A stretch of 39,454 bases of DNA, from positions 1 through 39,454 of the forward strand of contig JAGRKV010000061.1 of the NCBI GenBank assembly GCA_020442165.1, read 5' to 3'. Made by a program: the position numbers and the translations under genes. The notes below the pieces were generated by a model, which had not been told where the DNA came from, made no database searches, and worked only from the letters and a program-made list of their open reading frames with translations. Numbering within the stretch: the first letter of the stretch is position 1; each line of letters starts with the position of its first letter. Positions 34,091 through 39,454 of this stretch are shown here, one piece after another. This stretch comes from Hyphomicrobiaceae bacterium. GTDB lineage: Bacteria > Pseudomonadota > Alphaproteobacteria > Rhizobiales > Hyphomicrobiaceae.

Positions 34091-34498
34091 TCAGGCAGCG
34101 GCGATTCGTCCAGCGACGAAGCGGTGTTCCTGCGAAAGCCCTGCGTACCCCCATGCCGAGGCATTAACCTCGTCGATGACGATGTAGCTGGTTTCATGCA
34201 GTGGCCCCAACGCGCGCCGCATCATGGCAAAGACGTCCTTCAGATAGTCCGCATATTGAGCCTTTGTATTGGTGCCGGCCGTCACCTTGATCTCAAGCCA
34301 GAATGCGTTCTTACCCATGGATGCTAGGCTGGCGTTGCCGATGAACCAATGGTCGGCTGGGGCATGAGTAATCAACACCGCTGTCACGGATGGATCTTTG
34401 CCAAGTCGCTCGTTGGTCGCGCGTGTCAGCGCAGCAGAAAGGTTTGATGCAAGTTCTGAAGAAAGCGGCGTGGAAACCGAGAGATTGAGCATGGGCAT
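34091..34498 (-). CDS. Tautomerase superfamily protein
   Basis: A 135-residue protein of the 4-oxalocrotonate tautomerase/MIF superfamily. Removal of the initiator Met exposes Pro1 (MPMLNLSVSTPLSS), the catalytic base of the family. DPSVTAVLITHAPADHWFIG and LGPLHETSYIVIDEVNASAW follow the repeated beta-alpha-beta layout. The start at 34498 has AGGAG eight bases upstream. It is divergent from a LysR regulator (108-bp gap with an 8-bp inverted repeat), so that regulator probably controls it. The substrate is unknown. Confidence 0.82.
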   Translation of the reverse strand: MPMLNLSVSTPLSSELASNLSAALTRATNERLGKDPSVTAVLITHAPADHWFIGNASLASMGKNAFWLEIKVTAGTNTKAQYADYLKDVFAMMRRALGPLHETSYIVIDEVNASAWGYAGLSQEHRFVAGRIAAA

Positions 34499-34551
34499 TG
34501 GGATCGCTCCTGGTTTGGAAAGGGTGTTGCCAGTCCCATGATGGCGACCAC

Positions 34552-34577
34552 AATAAATTTAAAAAATTGAATTTATT
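34552..34577. promoter_or_regulatory. LysR-type binding site candidate
   Basis: AATAAATT (34552-34559) and AATTTATT (34570-34577) are perfect inverted arms 10 bases apart, in the AT-rich 107-bp gap between the tautomerase and lysR genes. The size and the T-N11-A character fit a LysR operator. Confidence 0.6.
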
Positions 34578-34605
34578 TGCGCAAACACTTCGATATAGTC
34601 GAATT

Positions 34606-35457
34606 ATGAGAGCCTTCGACCCAGACCTCCTGCGCACGCTTGTGGCATTTGCCGATGCGGGCACCCTTGCCGGTGCTGGCAAAATCGTTGGGCGCACGCC
34701 ATCGGCATTGACCGCGCAGATGCAGCGCTTGGAGGACATGGCAGGCGTCTCTCTGCTTTCGGCGGTCGGTCGCGGTCGTGTGTTGACGAATGCGGGTGAG
34801 CGGCTGGTGATGCACGCCCGCCGGATTCTGGCAGCCAACGAGGAGGCATGGCTCGACCTCCATGGCACTGTGTCTGAAGGCAGGATCGGAATTGGCGTCA
34901 CGCAGGACTTCGCAGGAGAAGCGATCGCCGATCCGTTGGCACTATTCGCGCGAACACACCCCCACGTTCAAACCGACATGCGTGTCGGGCGATCGTCCGA
35001 ACTAAACGAACTGTTGCGGCGGGGAGAAATCGATCTGTCGCTGACGATGTCAGGTGGGCTGCACGGCAATCAGCTGGCAACATTCGTTGAGCCGATGTGT
35101 TGGATCATCTCGCAACGCGGGCTGGTAGGACTTCCCGAAGAACTGCCCCTGGCGGTACTCGATGCGCCGTGCGGCTTTCGCGATGCCGCAGTAAGCGCAC
35201 TTGAGCGTGCCGGCCGGAGCTACAGGATAACGACAACAAGTCCAAGTCTTTCCGGCTTGCGACCCGTATTGCTGGCAGGCCTTGCCGTGACGGTGAGAAC
35301 GAAACGCTTCGTCGACAAGGAACTTGTCGTTGCTCCAGAAAAGATGCGCTTGCCCAAACTGCCCGATGCCGTTTTCACACTCAACGTCAGGCGCGGCACG
35401 GATGACATGGCGATCCGCTTTGGCACGTTGCTGGTCGACCGGCTCTCGGTTCGTTGA
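34606..35457 (+). CDS. LysR family transcriptional regulator
   Basis: A 283-residue regulator, somewhat shorter than the usual 300. The winged HTH is at residues 5-62 (LLRTLVAFADAGTLAGAGKI, RTPSALTAQMQRLED). The co-inducer domain follows (GRIGIGVTQDFAGEAIADPL, LRRGEIDLSLTMSG). The ATG at 34606 is the natural start; the open frame extends upstream to 34498 through the AT-rich promoter region and should not be used. It is divergent from the tautomerase gene, the classic arrangement for a LysR regulator and its target. It is convergent with the long YkgJ gene. Confidence 0.9.
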   Translation: MRAFDPDLLRTLVAFADAGTLAGAGKIVGRTPSALTAQMQRLEDMAGVSLLSAVGRGRVLTNAGERLVMHARRILAANEEAWLDLHGTVSEGRIGIGVTQDFAGEAIADPLALFARTHPHVQTDMRVGRSSELNELLRRGEIDLSLTMSGGLHGNQLATFVEPMCWIISQRGLVGLPEELPLAVLDAPCGFRDAAVSALERAGRSYRITTTSPSLSGLRPVLLAGLAVTVRTKRFVDKELVVAPEKMRLPKLPDAVFTLNVRRGTDDMAIRFGTLLVDRLSVR

Positions 35458-35594
35458 AGCCCACCGATTGCCCAAGCGGTATCAACCGCGTCAAAGCCAG
35501 CCGCGCGGCCCACCACTGCAAAACTTGCGGGTTGAATGCTCCGCCTTGGGTAGCGGTTACGGTTTGTGAGCCTCTATACTCTCAAACCGCAGCA

Positions 35595-36566
35595 CTACGT
35601 TCCCCCGGTTCCACCGCGTGCCTGGGCAATGGCGTGCTGGAGCACATCCGGCCGGAGTGAGATCGTCTCCTCGGCAAACAGCACATGCCGCAGCCAGTCG
35701 AGCCCCAGCTTCAGCAGCGCCTCGTCGTTCATGGCCAGCTCTTCGCGCATCTCCGGCTCGATCGCGTACTTGTCGAGGAACGACGAGTTGAAGACGAACA
35801 GGCGGAACTGGTCGATGTCGGTCGTCGCCATGAAGAACATCTTCTTGGTGCGCTCGTCGGGCTCCTTGCCCCACGGCCCGCCCAGGAACTTCCACGACGC
35901 CAGCTTCATCAGGATATGGATCCAGTCGCGATTCTTCTCGTCGTACTCGTCCACCCCCTGTTCGGCGCGGAACGCCCCGACCGTCTGCTCCTTTGATTCC
36001 TCGTGGCCCTTGCAGTGCGGCTCCTTGACGAGGAAATAGAAGTCTTCAGGCTGCTCGTGCCCCTTCATTTTCACCGAGGCGAGGCCCAGCGGATAATAGC
36101 GGCAGGCCGCCGGACGATCATTGTAGACGGTGCAGCCCTCCGTCTCGTCGAGAAAGACGCAAGGCTTCCTCTCACCGTCCTTGTCCACCATCTTCAGCTT
36201 CATGATCGGCATGCCCGACGCATCGTGAATCGAAGGCGCGGCGAACATGCTGGCGATGGCCTTCGGACGAGCCTCGAAGTGTTTGGCCAGTCTCAACAGG
36301 TCGTAGGGCGTCAGCGTGATGTCGGTGTTGTGGCAGCACTCGTTCCAGCACGACACGCCCTTATGGCAGGAAAAACAGAACGAGTTGTCCTTGGTCAGGC
36401 GCACCGGTTGCACGGGGTTCTTGCCGCGCACCGCATCGATGATCTGCACCTCCATGTCGGCCTCTGCCGCGCGCCGCTTGCGCTCCTGGTCGGCGTAGAC
36501 CTGATCCTCCGGCGTCAGGGGAGAATTCTCGTCATCGGGATCGTAGGGCTTGTTGGGATCGGACAT
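35595..36566 (-). CDS. YkgJ family cysteine-cluster protein (long form), downstream of aprA
   Basis: A 323-residue protein with a YkgJ cysteine cluster in the N-terminal half. Residues about 62-80 read NSFCFSCHKGVSCWNECCHN, followed by PCVFLDETEGCTVYNDRPAACRYYP and a later PHC. The ligand set is richer than in the short paralogue at 7766-8134. The C-terminal half is helical (TDIDQFRLFVFNSSFLDKYA). It probably binds a metal or an Fe-S cluster. It lies 248 bp downstream of aprA on the same strand, past a hairpin, so it may be transcribed with the sulfur genes and help maturation or electron transfer; that is inference. Confidence 0.82.
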   Translation of the reverse strand: MSDPNKPYDPDDENSPLTPEDQVYADQERKRRAAEADMEVQIIDAVRGKNPVQPVRLTKDNSFCFSCHKGVSCWNECCHNTDITLTPYDLLRLAKHFEARPKAIASMFAAPSIHDASGMPIMKLKMVDKDGERKPCVFLDETEGCTVYNDRPAACRYYPLGLASVKMKGHEQPEDFYFLVKEPHCKGHEESKEQTVGAFRAEQGVDEYDEKNRDWIHILMKLASWKFLGGPWGKEPDERTKKMFFMATTDIDQFRLFVFNSSFLDKYAIEPEMREELAMNDEALLKLGLDWLRHVLFAEETISLRPDVLQHAIAQARGGTGGT

Positions 36567-36755
36567 GGGGGACGTAAACCTCAGGTGCCTTGAGCGCGAG
36601 TTCTAATTGGCCGGCGGGCGCGGTGCGATGCCGTGCGGAAGATCGTTTCATTTCACTGCAGCAAAGCCGACGTCGCCGTCGGACCGATCGCGAGCAGGTT
36701 CGATCGGGAGCGGAGGCCCAGTGTAGGCTTTGCAATCGGGCTGCACAACGCATGA

Positions 36756-36778
36756 GGGAGCGCCTTGCTGGCGCTCCC
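36756..36778 (-). terminator. Strong hairpin downstream of aprA
   Basis: GGGAGCGCC (36756-36764) and GGCGCTCCC (36770-36778) form a perfect 9-bp stem with a 5-nt loop, 37 bp after the aprA stop. No T-run follows on the minus strand. It could terminate aprBA partially or protect its mRNA 3' end, lowering expression of the YkgJ gene. Confidence 0.55.
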
Positions 36779-36814
36779 CCTGTTGCTTGGCCTCAGCCAG
36801 ATGGCTTTGGCGGA

Positions 36815-38770
36815 TCAGTGCTTGCCCTGGCCGCCGTAGGTCTTGGGCACCAGATCCTTGTGCGGGACCTTCTTCAGTTCCCACTCCTTCTTGTCCGGAT
36901 CGAAGCGGGAGTTGACGAACACCTTCCAGTTGGCGTCGTCCAGATCCAGGAAGTCGGCGCGGTAGTAGAAGCCCGGATAACGGCTTTCCTCGCGGAACAG
37001 GATGTGGCGCAGATGGGCCTCGCCAGCCCAGATCCGGTGATAGTTCTCCCACGCGCGCAGCAGTTCGTGCAGGTCCTTGGCGCGCATGTTGAGGCTGTCC
37101 TCCTTCAGCATGCCAAGGTAGTCGAGGCCGCGCTGAAGCATCTTGCCGTTGGTCTGGTAGTAGGTCGCGACGCCCGCAACGTACTCGTCCATGATCTTCT
37201 GCAGACGCATCTGCAGCATCCTGGGCGTGATGTAGAACGGGTTGATGTCTTCCGCCGTGGTCTTGTCCTTGTGCTCAAGGTAGTTGCGCACCGGACGGTA
37301 GATTTCCTCGGTGATGGTCTTGATGTCGTCCTTGAACGCCGGCTTGAAGCCTGCGTTGTCCTTGCAGAACTTCACCATCGCCTTGCCCGCGATGCGGCCT
37401 TCCGCATGGCTGCCCGACGAGAACTTGTGGCCGGAAGCGCCGACGCCGTCACCGGCGGTGAACAGGCCCTTCACCGTCGTCATGCGGTTGTAGCCCCACT
37501 GCCATTCCGCCGGAGCGATGTCTTCGGGACCCGACACCCAGATGCCGCAGCAACCCGAGTGCGAACCAAGCAGGTAGGGCTCGGTCGGCATCAGCTCGGA
37601 GACCGACTGCTCGGGACGGATGTTGAGACCCGCCCACACGCCGGCCTGGCCGATGCACATGTCGAGGAAGTCTTCCCAGGCCTCGGCCTCAAGATGCTTG
37701 ACCTCTTTCGGCGTCATCTTCTCGCCCAACGCCTTCATCGCCGTTGGCGTGTCCATGAAGATCGGGCCGCGGCCCTCCTTCATCTCCTTCAGCATGGCGT
37801 GGTTGCGCAGGCAGGAAGGCACCACGAAGGCTTTGTCGTAAGGCGCATACTGGGTCAGCATGTCCTTGTTCTTGACGACGTAGTCCTCGCCGAATGCGTT
37901 CGTCGCCTTCGACTTGAAGAGCAGGAACCAGGCGCCGACCGGGCCGTAGCCGTCCTTGAAGCGGGTCGGCACGAAGCGGTTTTCCATCATCGTCAGCTCA
38001 GCGCCGACTTCCGCCGCCATGGCGTAGGTCGAGCCGGCGTTCCACACCGGATACCACACGCGGCCCATGCCCTCGCCCGTGGTGCGCGGACGGAACACGT
38101 TCACCGCGCCGCCGGCGACGTTGAGGATCGCCTTGGCCTTGAACACGTAGAGCTTGTGCTCGCGCACCGAGAAGCCGACCGCACCGGCGATCCGGTTGGG
38201 CTCGCTGGCATCGCGGATGTACTTCACGATGAAGACGCGCTCGTAGATGTTCTCCATGCCGAGCGCCTTCTTGGCGGCTTCGGCGACGATGGTCTTGTAA
38301 CCCTCGCCGTTAATCATGATCTGCCAGCGGCCCGAACGGACCGGCTTGCCGCCGTCCTTCAGCGACTTGCCGCCCGCCTTCTGCCAGCTGGCGCCGTCGA
38401 CGCGGCTGCCGCCGTCCATTTCCTTCCAGATCGGAAGGCCCCACTCCTCGAACAGGTGAACCGAGTCGTCGACATGGCGGCCGACGTCATAGACGAGGTC
38501 GTCGCGGGTGATGCCCATGAGGTCGGCCGACACGTAGCGGCAGTAGTCCTCAGGGGTGTTCTCGCCCAGGTAGGTGTTGATGGCCGAAAGGCCCATGGCG
38601 ACGGCGCCGGAGCGGTCCATCGCAGCCTTGTCGACCAGGGTAATCTTGACGTCGTCGCCAGCCCAACGCTTGGCCTCGAAGGCCGCGCCGCAAGCGGCCA
38701 TGCCGCCGCCGACGAGAAGGATGTCCGTCTCGATCTCGACGATTTCGGGATCACCGAATGTACCTGCCAT
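36815..38770 (-). CDS. aprA: Adenylylsulfate (APS) reductase subunit alpha
   Basis: AprA is the FAD-containing catalytic subunit of dissimilatory APS reductase. It reduces APS to sulfite plus AMP, or runs in reverse in sulfur oxidisers. The 651-residue product has the N-terminal dinucleotide motif ILLVGGGMAACGAAFEA (18-34). Also present are DRSGAVAMGLSAINTYLG, INGEGYKTIVAEAAKKALG, NVFRPRTTGEGMGRVWYPVW, ENRFVPTRFKDGYGPVGAW and LLGSHSGCCGIWVSGPEDI; these are family-specific and distinguish it from SdhA/FrdA. The start is the ATG at 38770, with GGGAAGAGA upstream. It follows aprB by 109 bp. No sat or aprM gene is visible; they may lie outside the window. Confidence 0.96.
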   Translation of the reverse strand: MAGTFGDPEIVEIETDILLVGGGMAACGAAFEAKRWAGDDVKITLVDKAAMDRSGAVAMGLSAINTYLGENTPEDYCRYVSADLMGITRDDLVYDVGRHVDDSVHLFEEWGLPIWKEMDGGSRVDGASWQKAGGKSLKDGGKPVRSGRWQIMINGEGYKTIVAEAAKKALGMENIYERVFIVKYIRDASEPNRIAGAVGFSVREHKLYVFKAKAILNVAGGAVNVFRPRTTGEGMGRVWYPVWNAGSTYAMAAEVGAELTMMENRFVPTRFKDGYGPVGAWFLLFKSKATNAFGEDYVVKNKDMLTQYAPYDKAFVVPSCLRNHAMLKEMKEGRGPIFMDTPTAMKALGEKMTPKEVKHLEAEAWEDFLDMCIGQAGVWAGLNIRPEQSVSELMPTEPYLLGSHSGCCGIWVSGPEDIAPAEWQWGYNRMTTVKGLFTAGDGVGASGHKFSSGSHAEGRIAGKAMVKFCKDNAGFKPAFKDDIKTITEEIYRPVRNYLEHKDKTTAEDINPFYITPRMLQMRLQKIMDEYVAGVATYYQTNGKMLQRGLDYLGMLKEDSLNMRAKDLHELLRAWENYHRIWAGEAHLRHILFREESRYPGFYYRADFLDLDDANWKVFVNSRFDPDKKEWELKKVPHKDLVPKTYGGQGKH

Positions 38771-38879
38771 TGTTGTCTCTTCCCTTGGGGCCAAGCCTGC
38801 AGCCGGGTTCCCGGCCGCGTGCTGCGAGCCCACGTTGTTAGGTTGCTTCAGCTTTGACTTTTATGCGTGCCGGTCCCGG

Positions 38880-39308
38880 TCAGGCAGCCGGGGTCGGCAG
38901 CGTCTTGCCTTCCTCGGTGAAGTAGCGCTGATCGCCAAGGTCGCCGGCCTGGGGCTTGTTGCCATAAGGGTCGATCGAGCCGACCGGCGTCGTGCGCACG
39001 GGGAACTTGAAGCGCTTGATCTCGCCGTCGCGGAACTTGATCGTCCACATGATGGCGTTGTCGGTGCGCAGCGGAATGGCAGCGCCGCCCATCGGAACCC
39101 AGTCGGCAAAGGCGCGAACTTCGATCGCCTGCTGCGGGCAGGCCTTCACGCAGCACTGGCACTCCCAGCACTGGTCGGGCTCCTGGTTGAACGCCTTCAT
39201 GCGCGTCACGTCGAGCTTCATCAGGTCGTTAGGGCAGATGTACATGCAGGCGGTGACTTCACCACCCTTGCAGCCATCGCACTTTTCAGTGTGAACGAAA
39301 GTCGGCAT
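38880..39308 (-). CDS. aprB: Adenylylsulfate (APS) reductase subunit beta
   Basis: AprB carries two [4Fe-4S] clusters and passes electrons to the FAD of AprA. The 142-residue product has CDGCKGGEVTACMYICP near the start (10-26) and CWECQCCVKACP (47-58), which give all eight ligand cysteines. The C-terminal part (KFPVRTTPVGSIDPYGN) wraps around AprA in known structures and is of near-normal length. The ATG at 39308 has GGAGG upstream. It is the first visible gene of the aprBA operon; the 146 bp before it, to the window end, should contain the promoter, or further upstream operon genes may lie beyond the edge. Confidence 0.95.
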   Translation of the reverse strand: MPTFVHTEKCDGCKGGEVTACMYICPNDLMKLDVTRMKAFNQEPDQCWECQCCVKACPQQAIEVRAFADWVPMGGAAIPLRTDNAIMWTIKFRDGEIKRFKFPVRTTPVGSIDPYGNKPQAGDLGDQRYFTEEGKTLPTPAA

Positions 39309-39454
39309 CTCATTCCTCCCGGATTCAGGTGTCGATTGTTGCGCCTGTGCAGCGAACAGAAATTCAGCATGTGTTGGTGCCGAACGGCACGGCAACGGGG
39401 GCTCTATGGGCCGACCCTCAGAGCCGCGCCGAACATCAATACTCGCGAATGTTG

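Noticed and set aside
38801..38816. Short GC palindrome GCCGGG-TT-CCCGGC between aprB and aprA
   Set aside because: The hairpin is too tight and too common in GC-rich DNA to call; it may stabilise the intergenic mRNA but nothing else supports it.
36590..38857. Very long plus-strand frame of 755 codons opposite aprA
   Set aside because: It is the antisense of aprA, has an Arg/His/Leu-rich composition and no known domain, while AprA on the other strand is unmistakable.

Overview
The window looks like a chromosomal segment of a GC-rich alphaproteobacterium, most likely of the order Hyphomicrobiales. The reasons are the housekeeping set (uvrA, ssb, gyrA, coaD, a tandem cyclophilin pair, queA-tgt), the codon use, the palindromic repeat families, and a GAAC-N7-GAAC motif of the alphaproteobacterial LexA type. 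I cannot name the genus. No rRNA, tRNA, CRISPR array, transposase or integrase gene was seen.

Layout. 1-2214: 5' part of uvrA (minus), cut by the window edge. 2376-4067: GNAT acetyltransferase/carbon-nitrogen hydrolase fusion. 4089-8134: minus-strand genes for a small cytochrome c, a DUF1345 membrane protein, a YajR-like MFS transporter, a GST-fold protein and a short YkgJ cysteine-cluster protein. 8413-9341: an AT-richer island bounded by imperfect direct repeats. 9388-13945: membrane pentapeptide-repeat protein, ssb and an SGNH-fold protein. 14026-16010: CDF cation transporter and a PRC-barrel protein with a LEA-like tail. 16362-19121: gyrA. 19168-21034: an Fnr/FixK-type regulator divergent from an OmpW porin, with two perfect TTGAT-N4-ATCAA boxes between them. 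21245-27465: thioredoxin-like protein, coaD, two cyclophilins, DUF2314, DUF423, queA, tgt. 28243-32189: TetR-controlled efflux operon (regulator, HlyD-type adaptor, ABC ATPase, ABC-2 permease) with a clear operator. 32248-35457: DMT transporter, unknown protein, tautomerase divergent from a LysR regulator. 35595-39308: a dissimilatory sulfur operon, aprB-aprA followed by a long YkgJ-family gene.

How the genes work together. AprBA interconverts APS and sulfite, so this organism probably has a sulfur-oxidising or sulfite-handling branch. The Fnr-type regulator with OmpW suggests an oxygen-responsive envelope response. queA and tgt overlap by four bases and belong to queuosine synthesis, but Tgt has lost three of the four canonical zinc ligands. 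The TetR cassette is a compact relative of the E. coli cecR-ybhGFSR system.

The best candidate for something undescribed is the 0.93-kb island at 8413-9341. Its outer direct repeats resemble an attachment core, and 11-bp tandem repeats lie just inside each end, like integrase arm sites. It carries a 70-residue protein that I recognise as resembling the Acb2/Tad1 hairpin family, known as phage sponges for immune cyclic nucleotides. It also carries a 40-residue ORF with a strong ribosome binding site and a terminator. No integrase is present, so this is either a minimal satellite or the remnant of a larger element.
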